A stretch of 64,000 nucleotides of DNA from Sandaracinaceae bacterium (GTDB taxonomy: Bacteria > Myxococcota_A > Polyangia > Polyangiales > Houyiibacteriaceae): contig JADJJE010000001.1 in NCBI GenBank assembly GCA_016706685.1, positions 62,001 through 126,000 of the forward strand. The letters are read 5' to 3'. Below, in pieces: positions 1 through 9,793 of the stretch (position 1 is the stretch's first letter; every line of letters begins with the position of its first letter). A program made the position numbers and the translations under genes. Under the pieces are notes generated by a model. It saw only the letters and a program-made list of their open reading frames with translations, searched no databases and was not told the origin of the DNA.

Positions 1-108
1 GATGCCCGACTTCTGGTTGTTGCGGCGGGACTGCTCGAGGATCGAGTCCATGACGGCCGGGGTGAGGGGAGCGGCGGCGCGGCTGGCGTAGAGACAACGT
101 ACGAGCAT
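1..108 (-). CDS. BLUF-domain photoreceptor, N-terminal fragment
   Basis: Only the first 36 codons lie in the window; the gene runs off its left edge. The translation begins MLVRCLYASRAAAPLTPAVM and continues with an S-I-L-E-Q-S-R-R-N-N segment. This matches the start of BLUF domains (blue-light sensing using FAD), which open with a short beta strand ending in Y-x-S and then an I-L-x-x-(A/S)-R-x-x-N helix whose Asn contacts flavin. The Tyr at residue 8 would be the light-reactive Tyr and the Asn pair sits where the flavin-binding Asn is expected. The start is the ATG at 106-108; a GAGGACGAG ribosome site overlaps the folE stop, so the gene is probably translated after folE. The effector domain, if any, is outside the window. 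Confidence 0.72.
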   Translation of the reverse strand, partial: MLVRCLYASRAAAPLTPAVMDSILEQSRRNNQKSGI

Positions 109-115
109 CTCGTCC

Positions 116-829
116 TCAGTTCTTCAAGTTGATGAGCGACAGGAATTCGCGGCGGAGCGCGGCGTCCTTCAGGAACGAGCCGCGCATCACGCTGTTGATC
201 ATCTTGGTGGCGTCGTCCTTGACGCCGCGCCAGTGCATGCAGAAGTGGTCCGCCTCCATGACCACGGCGAGGCCGTCGGGGGTGACCTTGTTCATGAGCA
301 CGTCGGCCAGCTGCGTGATGGCCTCTTCCTGGATCTGCGGGCGCGACATGATCCACTCGCTGAGGCGCGAGTACTTGGAGAGCCCAATCAGGTTGGAGTG
401 CTCGTTGGGCATGAGCCCAATCCACAGCCGGCCCATGATGGGACAAAAGTGGTGGCTGCACGCGCTGCGCACGGTGATGGGGCCCACGATCATGAGCTCG
501 TTGAGGTACGCCGCGTTCGGGAACTCGGTCACGGGCGGAGCTGCCGCGTAGCGCCCGCGGAACACCTCGGTGAGGTACATCTTGGCCACGCGCCGCGACG
601 TCTCGCGCGTGTTGTGGTCGCTCTCGGTGTCGATGACCAGGCTCTCGAGCACGCCCTGCATCTTCTCCGCCACCTCGTCGAGGAGCGCCTCGAGGTCGCC
701 CGGCTCGAGGAACGCGGAGATGTTGTCGTTGGCATGGAAGCGCTGCCGCGCGCTCACGATGCGGGCGCGGATCTCGGCGGAGACCGGTGGGCGCGAGTCA
801 TCAGAAGGTGGCTTTTCGGGGTCGGTCAT
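116..829 (-). CDS. folE: GTP cyclohydrolase I
   Basis: This enzyme converts GTP to 7,8-dihydroneopterin triphosphate, the first step of folate/tetrahydropterin synthesis, in the cytoplasm. The 237-residue protein has the usual length plus a polar N-terminal extension of about 30 residues. The zinc ligands of the family are visible: C124 and H127 in SACSHHF and C197 in DHFCMHWRGV, with the LIGLSKYSRL core segment between them. The ATG start at 829 is the first in frame. It follows the MFS gene by about 60 bases and precedes the BLUF gene by 7 bases, so the three are probably cotranscribed. SACSHH replaces the more common CEHH, a conservative change next to the zinc site. Confidence 0.95.
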   Translation of the reverse strand: MTDPEKPPSDDSRPPVSAEIRARIVSARQRFHANDNISAFLEPGDLEALLDEVAEKMQGVLESLVIDTESDHNTRETSRRVAKMYLTEVFRGRYAAAPPVTEFPNAAYLNELMIVGPITVRSACSHHFCPIMGRLWIGLMPNEHSNLIGLSKYSRLSEWIMSRPQIQEEAITQLADVLMNKVTPDGLAVVMEADHFCMHWRGVKDDATKMINSVMRGSFLKDAALRREFLSLINLKN

Positions 830-889
830 GACGGCCTTGGCAGAGGGTCGGGATGAAGCTTCGTGATAGCACGGGCAGAGCGAGTCGCG

Positions 890-2119
890 TCAAATGGGAG
901 CGAGCAAAGGTCCCGGACGAAGCTGGTCTTCGATGTTGGCCGGACGCGCGACGGCCAGCCCAGCGAGCAGCTGGAGGAAGGAGAGCCCGATGAGCGCAGC
1001 GAGCGGCAGCACCCAGCCCCCGGTGAGGTCGTAGAGCACGCCCACGCCGAGCGGCCCGACGATGGCGAGAAGGTAGCCCACCGACTGCGTGAAGCCCGAG
1101 AGCGCGGCGGTCCCTTCGCTGGTGCGCGCGCGCAGGCCAATCAACGTGAGCGCGAGCGGGAAGACCGCGCTGGCGACGCCGATGACCACGGCCCACAGCA
1201 CAGCGCCTGCCACTGGCGCGAGCATGAGCCCCAGGTAGCCCAGCGGGTAGCAGAGGATCAGGCCCACCAGCAGCGGACGCTGGTCGGTCATGCGCGCGGC
1301 CCGCGACGGCACCCAGAACGACAGCGGGATGCCGATGGCCGTGATCAGGCCCAGCAGCAAGCCGGCTACTTCGGGGGAGAACCCGGCGTCGCGATACACC
1401 TGCGCGAACCAACCGAAGATGGCGTACGCCTGCAACGACTGGAGGCCGAAGAACGCTGCCATGGCCCAGCCCAAGCGGGTGCGCGCCACGTCGCGGAGGC
1501 GAACGGCGTGCGCAGGACCGGCGGTCTGCGCGTCGCTGCGGGCCAGCCCGAGCCAGGGCAGCACCGCCAGCAGCGCGGTCAGCGCCCAGACACCGAGCCC
1601 AGCGCGCCAGCCCTCCCCTGCCACGCGGTCCGCGACGGGGACCGTGAGCACCGAGGCGGCCGTCAGGCCGATGGCCATCGAGGTGGTGTAGACGGCGGTC
1701 ATCTGCCCCACGCGGTTGGGGAAGTGCACCCGCACGAGCGACGGCAGCAGCACGTTGGCGGTGGCCATCCCCGACAGCCCCACGAACGACAGCGCGAGGA
1801 ACACTGGCGTGCTGCTGGTCTGGGCGCGCACGAGCAGGCCCAGCACCACGAGCACCAGGGCCGCGAGCGTGAGACGGTGCGCACCCATGCGGCGCGCCAG
1901 CCCGGGCGCCAGCGCGCCGAAGCTCGAGAACGCGATGACGGGCATGGCCGTGAGCAACCCCGCCACGGTGGCGGACATGTGCATGTCGCGAATGATCTCT
2001 TGCAACACCGGGCCCACGCTCACGGCGGCGGGGCGCAGGTTGAAGGCCAGCGCGATGATGCCCACGATGACGAGCGTCTTCCCTGCGGGGGTCTCTTGGT
2101 GCTCGGGGCGCGCTTGCAT
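890..2119 (-). CDS. MFS transporter, CynX/NimT-like
   Basis: A 409-residue, very hydrophobic protein with about 12 predicted membrane segments. The early NLRPAAVSVGPVL motif and the RMGAHR loop between helices 2 and 3 are hallmarks of the CynX/NimT branch of the major facilitator superfamily (cyanate, nitroimidazole or unknown substrates). The real substrate cannot be told from sequence. I chose the ATG at 2119 because translation further upstream is low-complexity and would run into the preceding esterase gene. It lies 61 bases after the esterase and 60 bases before folE on the same strand. Confidence 0.85.
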   Translation of the reverse strand: MQARPEHQETPAGKTLVIVGIIALAFNLRPAAVSVGPVLQEIIRDMHMSATVAGLLTAMPVIAFSSFGALAPGLARRMGAHRLTLAALVLVVLGLLVRAQTSSTPVFLALSFVGLSGMATANVLLPSLVRVHFPNRVGQMTAVYTTSMAIGLTAASVLTVPVADRVAGEGWRAGLGVWALTALLAVLPWLGLARSDAQTAGPAHAVRLRDVARTRLGWAMAAFFGLQSLQAYAIFGWFAQVYRDAGFSPEVAGLLLGLITAIGIPLSFWVPSRAARMTDQRPLLVGLILCYPLGYLGLMLAPVAGAVLWAVVIGVASAVFPLALTLIGLRARTSEGTAALSGFTQSVGYLLAIVGPLGVGVLYDLTGGWVLPLAALIGLSFLQLLAGLAVARPANIEDQLRPGPLLAPI

Positions 2120-2180
2120 GGTGGGAGACGCGGCCACGGCCAGCGTGGCTACGAGACGTGGAGGCCTGCCGAGCGTTACG

Positions 2181-3002
2181 TCAGAGCGACGACAAGAACT
2201 CCCAGAAGATAGGCCCCGCGAGGCCATCCTGACGCGCGTGGTCCTGGCCCGTGGTCTCGCACCACACGACGGGGGCGCCCGCGTTGCAGCCGTCGTACGC
2301 CACACAGGGGGGGTCATCCGTCGGCGTGAACGTGGCGTCACAGCCATTGGCGGTGATCCAGTGGTCACGCGTGGGGTACCCCACGGGCGCGATCATGACC
2401 GTCTGGTCGTTGGCGTCGTGGATCTGGAGCACGGCCACCTCGCCCACGCAGCCCCCTCCGGGCGACCCGCCCGCGATGGTAGCGATGCCGCGAATGGTGT
2501 CGCCACGCACGCAGGCGATGCGATGGGCGAAGAAGGCGCCGCTGCTGTAGCCGGTCAGCAGCCGTCGGTCGGGGTCGGCACAGTACGAGTCCTCCACGTC
2601 GTCCACCACCGCGTCGAAGTAGGGCAGGTCCGTGGTGGTGTCCCAGCAGTTGTCGGCTGCGCGACCCCGCACGTGGATGGCCTCGTCGCCGCTCTGGTTC
2701 TCCACGGGAACGTTGTTGTTCTCGGGAGTGGCGCTGTCGGAGCAGCCGTGCAGCTGGTAGACCACGGGGTAGTGCTCGTCTGGATCGTAACCGGCAGGAA
2801 GCCGCACGAAGTAGACCCGATTGCCGCCGCCGGGCACCGAGACTGTTTGCTGCACCCACGACCCGAGCGCGATGCTGGCGGCCTCGCCGCAACCGCCGCC
2901 GCCCCCACCGCCGCCGTCGGGGTCGCCGTCGGAGGAGCTGCCGCACGCGGAGGCCGAGAGAGCGAGGACGGAGGCAAAGAGGAAGGCTGCGCGCTCGGTC
3001 AT
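2181..3002 (-). CDS. Secreted esterase lipoprotein, PHB-depolymerase/LpqC-like
   Basis: A 273-residue alpha/beta-hydrolase with a lipoprotein signal: a hydrophobic N-terminus ending in S-A-S-A-C, Cys20, followed by a Gly/Asp-rich linker (residues 21-38). A serine-hydrolase triad can be read: S153 in the elbow GYSSG, D199 in IHDANDQTV and H255 in GQDHA. The order and spacing fit the LpqC/feruloyl esterase/polyhydroxybutyrate depolymerase group, which cleaves esters outside the cell. Many Cys residues suggest disulfides. The substrate is unknown. It lies 40 bases after the TPR lipoprotein gene. The ATG at 3002 is chosen because it places the signal peptide at the very N-terminus. Confidence 0.8.
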   Translation of the reverse strand: MTERAAFLFASVLALSASACGSSSDGDPDGGGGGGGGCGEAASIALGSWVQQTVSVPGGGNRVYFVRLPAGYDPDEHYPVVYQLHGCSDSATPENNNVPVENQSGDEAIHVRGRAADNCWDTTTDLPYFDAVVDDVEDSYCADPDRRLLTGYSSGAFFAHRIACVRGDTIRGIATIAGGSPGGGCVGEVAVLQIHDANDQTVMIAPVGYPTRDHWITANGCDATFTPTDDPPCVAYDGCNAGAPVVWCETTGQDHARQDGLAGPIFWEFLSSL

Positions 3003-3042
3003 GAGCCGCAGCCTATCGCGGATCGCGAGCACCGGGAAAGCG

Positions 3043-5232
3043 TCAGCGCGCCGGACGCGCGCGCAGCGGGTGCTGTGGCCCAAGGCCATCGATGATGGGC
3101 TGCGCCGCCGCGCGCTGGGCCGCCGCCTCGCTGCGCATGCGGGCACGCTCGAGCGCACGCGCGTAGGACATGCGGATCGCCGCCACCCGAAAGTGGCTCT
3201 CGCCGTGGTAGGCGATGGCGCTCTCGAGGCCCGCTGCACACACCGAGCGAGTGGCCTCGGCTGCTCCGTCGAGCCGCGCGCGCACCGCACAGCTGGCCGC
3301 CTCGAACCGGACTCGGTCGGGGTGGCTCGGTCCGGCGATGTGACCCAGGCGGGTCCCCACGGCCGTGAAGGTGGGCTCGGCGGCGGCCCAGCTCACGGCG
3401 CCGAGGGCCAGGCTCTCGGCCAGGACGACCAGGACCGAGTCGCAGCGGCCACCACTCGGGCCACCAATGCACACGTCGCGCGCCAGCACGTGAGCCTGCT
3501 CCACGCGCCCACCCAGCACCAGCACGCGCACGCGTGCCACGAGGAAGTCGAGCGTGTCGACGTTGGAGACGTCCGTGTCGAGCTGCGCGAGGCCCTCGTC
3601 CACCCGGCCGAGCGCCGCCAGCGCCGCACTCGCGCACGACGACACGGGGAAGCTCTGCTGGCTGCAGGTCCGCTCTTCGTCGGGGTTCGACGTCTGCGTG
3701 GCCGCGAGCGCGCGCTCGGCATGCCCTTGGGCGAGGTGCAGCTCACACGCCGTGGCGGCATACGGGCACACCGTCGCGTGCGCCGCCTGCGAGCGCCACA
3801 TGGCGTCCTGGTCTTCGGTCGAGGAAGCGCGGGCCGCTTCGAGGGACTGGTCCACCAGGGCGGCGGCCTCGTCGTAACGGCCGCGGACACCGTAGGCGTT
3901 GATCAGCGCCGTCACGAACGTGTGCTGGTCGTACGGGTTCATCCACGAACGCACCAGCTCGAGGTTGGGCTCGACGGCGCCGATGATCTCGGCCGGCGTG
4001 CCATCGGCGATGGCGGTGTGCATGAGCTCGATCGCCTCGGGCACCGGCTCCGGCACCGGCGGCCGGACCTCTTCGAACACCGTCCCCGCGGGGCCGGGCA
4101 GCATCTCGGTGAGCAGCCGCGCGATGGTCTGGTGCCGCGTGTGGCGGACGATGACGTAGCCGTCGTCCGTCTCGTCGATGCGCACGCTCCGCACGAACTC
4201 CGCCGCCGAGCCATCGTCGCTCGGGAGGGTGTCCGTGCGCACCGCCGCGGTCAGGATGTCGAAGAACATCTGCGAGAGCTCCCGCCACATCCCCAAGCGC
4301 GACGCGTCGATGCCCGCCACGTGGGTGCGCGTCTCGAAGCCTTCGCCGTCCGCGGCCACCTGCCACGCCACGCTGGTGAGACCGTCGGCCACGATGCGGA
4401 TGGCGCTGCGAACGAACTCGGCCCGCCGCAGCTCGGTCTCTCGCAGGCGTGCCATCTCGGCGCGATAGTTCTCGGCCTCTTCTTCGGTGATGCTGTCGGG
4501 GAGCACTTCCGGCCCCTCGCCGGGGTCCGGCTGACCGAGCAGGTCGAGCAGCGCCGACACGGTGGGCGAGTCGAGCTGGAGCGCCACGCGCGCGACCGTG
4601 GCCGGGGCCTCGCTGCCCAGCTGATGCGCGATGTCCGAGTGGCCCTCCTGCTGGCTCAAGAGCGCCGACACCATGGGCGTGAACGTGAGCGCGCACAGGT
4701 CCGTGCCCCGCCGCAAGATGGCGACGCCGTCGAGGTCGGTCACCTCGTAGCCGCCCTGCATGTGGTGGTCGTGCTCCGCGACCGCCATCGCGCAGATCCC
4801 CGCGCCAGCTCCCTCGATGATGACCACGGAGGCGGGCACATGACCCCCGAAGCGCTCGGACCACTCCACCCACGCGGGGCGCGGCTGATAGACGCCTTGC
4901 TCGTCGGTCAGCGGCGGCAGCGGCGGCATGTCCACCAGGCCACCGATGCCGAAGTAGACGTGCCGCGTGCCCTCGGCGAACTCCACCAGGGCGGGCTCGT
5001 CCGCGCGCAGCTTCTCCATCAGCTCGGCCCAGTGCGGGGTGGCGCGCAGCTCGCCCACGTCGAGGCGCCCTGCCAGGAACGCGTCGCGCGGCATCAGCGT
5101 GAGGACCGCGAGCTCCTCGGCAGGCAGCGTGGTGCGTGGGGTGCTGGCGCCTCCGCAGCCGCCCGTCAGGGCGGCCAGCAGGCCGAGGGGGAGCAGTGCG
5201 AGTGGGGTGCGAGCGCGGCGCGTGGGGAACAT
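3043..5232 (-). CDS. Large lipoprotein with C-terminal TPR-like repeats, unknown role
   Basis: A 729-residue protein. The start at 5232 (MFPTRRARTP) is preferred over an ATG 27 bases upstream because a GGAGG sits 6 bases before it. A hydrophobic segment ends in L-T-G-G-C, giving lipid Cys26. Residues about 35-400 form a mixed alpha/beta region with a phrase like FLAGRLDVGELRATPHW that resembles the N-terminal part of the protein at 43403. Residues about 420-700 are alpha-helical with alanine-rich TPR-like spacing (HAERALAATQTSNPDEE, ALAALGRVDEGLAQ). No catalytic motif is recognised. It is 62 bases downstream of the RND pump gene; whether it belongs functionally to the efflux operon is open. 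Confidence 0.75.
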   Translation of the reverse strand: MFPTRRARTPLALLPLGLLAALTGGCGGASTPRTTLPAEELAVLTLMPRDAFLAGRLDVGELRATPHWAELMEKLRADEPALVEFAEGTRHVYFGIGGLVDMPPLPPLTDEQGVYQPRPAWVEWSERFGGHVPASVVIIEGAGAGICAMAVAEHDHHMQGGYEVTDLDGVAILRRGTDLCALTFTPMVSALLSQQEGHSDIAHQLGSEAPATVARVALQLDSPTVSALLDLLGQPDPGEGPEVLPDSITEEEAENYRAEMARLRETELRRAEFVRSAIRIVADGLTSVAWQVAADGEGFETRTHVAGIDASRLGMWRELSQMFFDILTAAVRTDTLPSDDGSAAEFVRSVRIDETDDGYVIVRHTRHQTIARLLTEMLPGPAGTVFEEVRPPVPEPVPEAIELMHTAIADGTPAEIIGAVEPNLELVRSWMNPYDQHTFVTALINAYGVRGRYDEAAALVDQSLEAARASSTEDQDAMWRSQAAHATVCPYAATACELHLAQGHAERALAATQTSNPDEERTCSQQSFPVSSCASAALAALGRVDEGLAQLDTDVSNVDTLDFLVARVRVLVLGGRVEQAHVLARDVCIGGPSGGRCDSVLVVLAESLALGAVSWAAAEPTFTAVGTRLGHIAGPSHPDRVRFEAASCAVRARLDGAAEATRSVCAAGLESAIAYHGESHFRVAAIRMSYARALERARMRSEAAAQRAAAQPIIDGLGPQHPLRARPAR

Positions 5233-5294
5233 GGAACCTCCGAGAGCGGAGGATTCCATAGGACCTGGGGCGGGCGGTCAAGCAACCTCCCGCC

Positions 5295-8200
5295 TCAGGG
5301 AGCCGCGAGCTCCGCAGGCTCCTCGATCACGGGGCCACCGAAGCGAGCCCGCAACCTCGCCACGCCGCGCGAGGTCGCCTTCTGGACGTCGTCGAGCCAG
5401 GAGAAGATCACCGGTGTCCCCACCAGCGTGAGCAACAGCGCCAGCGTCTGCCCGCCCAGAACGATGCCCGCGATGGCGTGGTTGGTGCCGCTGCCCGCGC
5501 CCTTGCTCAGGAGGAGGGGCACCATGCCGGCCACGAACGCGATGGTGGTCATCAGGATGGGTCGCAGGCGGTCGCGGTTGGCCAGCATGATGGCGTCGGG
5601 CCTCGAGAAGCCCTCTCGCAGCAGCGTGAGCGTGTGGTCCACCTGCAAGATGGAGTTCTTCTTCACGATGCCGAAGAGCACGAGCAACCCCAGCATGGAG
5701 TACACGTTCAGCGACTGTCCGAAGATGAGCACCGAGACCAGCGCGAACGGCACCGTGAGGGGCAGCGAGGCCAAGATGCTGATGGGGTAGATCCAGCTCT
5801 CGAACTGGGCCGCGATGATCAAGTACATGAAGATGAACGAGAGCACGATGGCGATGGCGAAGCCGCGCGCGGCCTTGCCGAACTCGCGCGCCTGACCCGT
5901 GAGCGCCGTGGAGTAGCTGGGAGGCATGTCCAGTGAGTCCGCCGTGCGGTCGAGGGTCTGGATGAGCTGGGCCGTGGAGGCGCCCGGCAACGTGGTGGCG
6001 TAGACCATGACGCTGCGCTCGCGACCCACGTGCTCGATGGCGGCGGGGCCCACGCCCTCCACCACGCGTGCCACTTGCGAGAGCGGGACCAAGCGGCCGT
6101 CGAGCGCGCGGATCTGGTAGCGGTCGAGGTCCTCGGCCGAGCGCCGGAAGGCCTCTCCGGCGCGCAGGTTCACGTCGAACTGTTCGCCTGCAACCGCGAT
6201 TTCCGTCACGTCGGCGCCACCCACCAGGATGCGCAGCGCGTCGGCGATGGCGGCCACGGTGACGCCCAGCTCGGCCGCCCGCGGACGGTCGATCTCCACG
6301 CGCAGCTCGGGCCGCCCCTCGCGGAACGTGGTGTCTGCCTGGGAGACGCCGGTCTGTTGGCCCAGCTCCTCGGCCAGCGCGTTCGAGTACTGCTCGAGCG
6401 CCGCGAAGTCGGGGCCACGCAGCAGGTACTGGATGGGCGCGGACTGGGGGCCCGAGCCTCCGAAGCCGGAGATGCGCGAGATCTCGGCCTTCGCCTGCTC
6501 GCGCTCCGTGAAGCCCGGCAGGAACTCGGCGCGGATGTACTCCTCCACGTCGAGCTCACTCCGCTCGCGCTCGGTCTGATCCACCATGCCCACGTAGATG
6601 AGCGCCTCGTGGCTCCCGCGCCCGCTGATGTCGCCCTCGGCGCTGCCCACCATGAGGACGGTGTGCTCCACCTCGGGCAACGCGCGCACCTGGCGAGCCA
6701 GGCGCTCCGCGATGATCTCCGTCTCCGCGAGCGATGTGCCCTGAGGAGCCTCCACCGTGATCTCGAAGCGGCCCTCGTCGTCCGTGGGCAAGAACCCGGT
6801 GGGCACGCGCGCGCCCACGAAGGGGATGCTGACGAGCGCCAGGATCATGACGATGCCCACCACCCAGCGGCGCTCCATGGAGAACGCCAGGAGCTTGCCG
6901 TACCAGCGCTCGAGCACGCCGTCGTCGAGGTGGAAGCCCGACTCGCCCCGCGCAAACTGCCGGTAGCGTGCGCGCTCCTCCGGGCCAGTCATGGCCACCG
7001 CGGCGCCGGTGGGATGCGGACGCTCGGTGTGGCCGCGGCCCGTGCGCTTCAGCCAGCGCGAAGCGAGCATGGGCGTGAGGCTGAAGGCCACGAAGAGCGA
7101 CACCAGCACCGCCACGCTCATGGTCATCCCGAACGAGGAGAGGAACCTGCCCACGATGCCGCCCATGAACACCACGGGCAGGAACACGGCCACGAGCGAC
7201 AGCGTAGTCGCCATGACGGCGAGACCAATCTCCTTGGTGGCCCGCAGCGTGGCCTCGCGTGGGTCGAGCTTCCGCTCTTCCAGGTAGCGGATCACGTTCT
7301 CGATGACCACGATCGCATCGTCGATGACGATTCCCACGGCGAGGGTCAGCGCGAGCAGCGTGATCATGTTCAGCGTCAGCCCGAGCGCGTTCAGCATGGC
7401 GAAGGTGGCCACGATGGAGACGGGGATGGCCAGCGCGGCGATGACCGTGGCGCGCCCGTTGCGGAGGAACGAGAACACCACGAGCACCGCGAAGATGGCA
7501 CCCAGCAGGAGGTGCTCCTGCACGGCGTGCACCGAGGTGCGCGAGAACGTGCTCTCGTCGCGGACCACGTCGGCGCGATAGCCGGCGGGCAGGCGGGCGC
7601 GGATCTCCTCCACGCGCTCGGCCAGGCGGTCGGCCACGGCGATGGCGTTGGTCCCGCTCTGGCGCGTGACGGTCAGCATGACCACGCTCTCGCCGTCGAG
7701 GGTCACCAGCGACTCGGCCTCGGCCGCGTCGTCCGTGACCGTGGCCACGTCGCGCAGGTAGATGACCTGTCCGCCCACCTGCGTGATGGGCAGGTCGCTC
7801 AGCTCGGCCGCCGTGGCCACGCGCCCGGGCACACGCACCTGCCGCGTCACCGCCCCGTTGGTCACGTCACCACCGGGGAGCTCCAGGTTCTCCCGGCGCA
7901 GCGCCAGCGAGACGTCGGTGATGGCCAGGCCCAGGGCCTCGAGCCGCGCCGGGTCGAGGCGCACCCCGATCTCGCGCTCACGACCACCCATGATCTGCAC
8001 CGACCCGACGCCGGGCAAACCCTCGAGCGGGGCCCTTCAGCTCGTCGTCCGCGAACTCGGTCAGCTCTTGCGGCGTCCCGGGACCGCGCAGCGCCACGTA
8101 ATAGATGGGCTGCGCGTCGGGATCCAGCTTCTCGATGCGCGGCGGGTCCACCCCATCGGGGAGCTGCGCCAGCACGCGGTTGACGCGGTCGCGGACCTCC

Positions 8201-8520
8201 TGGGCGGCCACGTCGCCGTCCTTTTCGAGCTCGAACTGCACCGCGATGACAGCCAGCCCCTCGTACGAGGTGGAGCGCAGCTCCGAGAGCCCAGAGACAC
8301 TGCCAACAGCCTCTTCCAAGACCTCGGTGACTTCCGTCTCTACCTGCGCCGGGGACGCGCCGGGGTACGGCACCACCACGGTCACGAACGGGACGTCGAT
8401 GTTGGGAAAGCGGTCCACCGGGAGGCTCCCGACGCTGGCAACGCCGAGCACCAGGAGGACCAGCGACATCACCCACGTGAACACGGGGCGAGACACGGAG
8501 ACGCGAGCTAGCCACTGCAT
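5295..8520 (-). CDS. RND efflux pump inner-membrane subunit (AcrB/MexB type), frameshifted
   Basis: Reading from the ATG at 8520 (MQWLARVSVSRPVFTWVM) gives the canonical start of a hydrophobe/amphiphile RND transporter. It was chosen over an upstream ATG because GAGGAG lies just before it. The first 160 or so residues are in one frame and the remaining 900 in another. The break is at 8029-8035, where GGGGCCC on the plus strand appears to have one extra G: removing it restores L-K-G-P-L-E-G-L-P-G-V-G, the expected junction. Repaired length would be 1074 residues, normal for the family. Visible features include the transmembrane-4 stretch GIVIDDAIVVIENV with its proton-relay Asp pair, and 12 membrane helices in two halves. 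It pumps drugs or lipophiles from membrane/periplasm together with the adaptor and TolC genes upstream. Confidence 0.88.
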
Positions 8521-8530
8521 GACGGACTCC

Positions 8531-9736
8531 TCAGTTCCCGCCCGTGGTCTGCACGAGCACGCCATCGGCGAGGTTGCGGGGCGGGGCGGTCACCACGACG
8601 GCCCCCTCGGGGAGGTCGGCCTCGAGCGTGGCGACGTCGCCCTCGATGCGGATGACGCGCACCACGGTGGTGACCGCGGCGCCCTCGCTCACGACGAAGA
8701 CGCGGTACACACCGGCGCGCTCGGTGACCGCGCTGCTGGGCACCTGCAGCACTGGACGGGCGCCCTCGAGCTGTAGCGTGGCGCGCGCGAAGTGACCGGC
8801 GCGCACCGCACCGTCCGCGTTCTCGACCACCACCTCGATCATCAACGTGCGCGTGGCGGTGTCGAGCGCGGCCGCGATGAAGCGCACCTCGCCGACGATC
8901 TCTTGTTCGGTGCCGTCCACGGTGATGTCCGCTCGCTGGCCCACGTGCACCAGCGCCGCGAAGCGCTCGGGGATGGCGAGCTCGAGCCGCAGCTCGCTCG
9001 CGTCCACCAGCTCCACGACGGGGGCCTGCGTGGCCACGAACTCACCCACCTCCACGAAGCGCTGCATGACGGCGCCCGCGAACGGAGCCCGCACCGTGGT
9101 GTGCCCGGCCTCGTTGCGGCGCAGGCGCGCCTCGGAGGAGAGCGCCACGTAGCTGGCGAGTGAGCCCCGAGCACGGGTGCGCGCCTGGTCGTAGCGAGCC
9201 TGAGCCGCCTCGGCCGCGATGCGCGCCTGCTGGAAGGTGCGCTCGTCCACCACGCCGCGCTCGTGGAGCGGGGTGAGGCGCTGCAGCTGGTCGTCCAGGT
9301 TCTCCCACTCCGAGCGAGCCGCCACCACCTCGGGGACCGCCTCCGGGTCGAAGTCGTCCGTTTGGTCCACGCCCAACAGGTCGAGCTGCGCCTGGGCACG
9401 CGCCGACGCAGCGCGCGCGGTGAGACGCAGGTCGGTGGCGCGCAGGATCACCAGCGGCGCTCCCTCGGCCACCACGTCACCGCGCTCCACGCGCACCTCG
9501 GCCACGTGGCCGGCGACGAGCGGGGAGAGGCGCGCGCTACGCCGGGGAGCCAGGGTCCCGTCGAGCGAGAGCACGTTCGGGTTCTGCTGGAGCTGCGCCG
9601 TGGCGGTGGTCACGGCGACCGGATCCGGCGTGGTGTCGGTGGGCTGTGCGGCCCGTGCGCTGGTGCTCTCGCAGCCAGCCGAGGCGAGCGCGAGGGTCAG
9701 CGAAAGCAGCACAAAGTGGAGAGAGTGGCGTGGCAT
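8531..9736 (-). CDS. RND periplasmic adaptor (membrane fusion protein), lipoprotein
   Basis: A 401-residue HlyD/AcrA-type adaptor. The N-terminus has a lipobox (L-A-S-A-G-C, Cys22). Residues about 65-95 hold the first lipoyl half (VAGHVAEVRVERGDVV), residues about 100-200 an alpha-helical hairpin, then the second lipoyl half (TTVRAPFAGAVMQRFVEVGE), a beta-barrel and a membrane-proximal domain. It bridges the pump and the TolC channel across the periplasm. Its stop codon lies 10 bases before the pump start and overlaps the pump's ribosome site, so the two are translationally linked. Confidence 0.92.
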   Translation of the reverse strand: MPRHSLHFVLLSLTLALASAGCESTSARAAQPTDTTPDPVAVTTATAQLQQNPNVLSLDGTLAPRRSARLSPLVAGHVAEVRVERGDVVAEGAPLVILRATDLRLTARAASARAQAQLDLLGVDQTDDFDPEAVPEVVAARSEWENLDDQLQRLTPLHERGVVDERTFQQARIAAEAAQARYDQARTRARGSLASYVALSSEARLRRNEAGHTTVRAPFAGAVMQRFVEVGEFVATQAPVVELVDASELRLELAIPERFAALVHVGQRADITVDGTEQEIVGEVRFIAAALDTATRTLMIEVVVENADGAVRAGHFARATLQLEGARPVLQVPSSAVTERAGVYRVFVVSEGAAVTTVVRVIRIEGDVATLEADLPEGAVVVTAPPRNLADGVLVQTTGGN

Positions 9737-9793
9737 GGGGGTACCTGCGGCAGAGACGTGGACGTGGGGGGATGGAGGTCGGGGCGAGCGCGC

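Noticed and set aside
2821..5790. A 989-residue plus-strand frame opposite the TPR lipoprotein
   Set aside because: It runs antisense to a gene with a ribosome site and lipobox, is rich in Arg, His and Gly and has no recognised domain; a typical high-GC shadow.
6030..8183. A 717-residue plus-strand frame opposite the RND pump
   Set aside because: Antisense to a conserved efflux transporter; composition marks it as a shadow frame.
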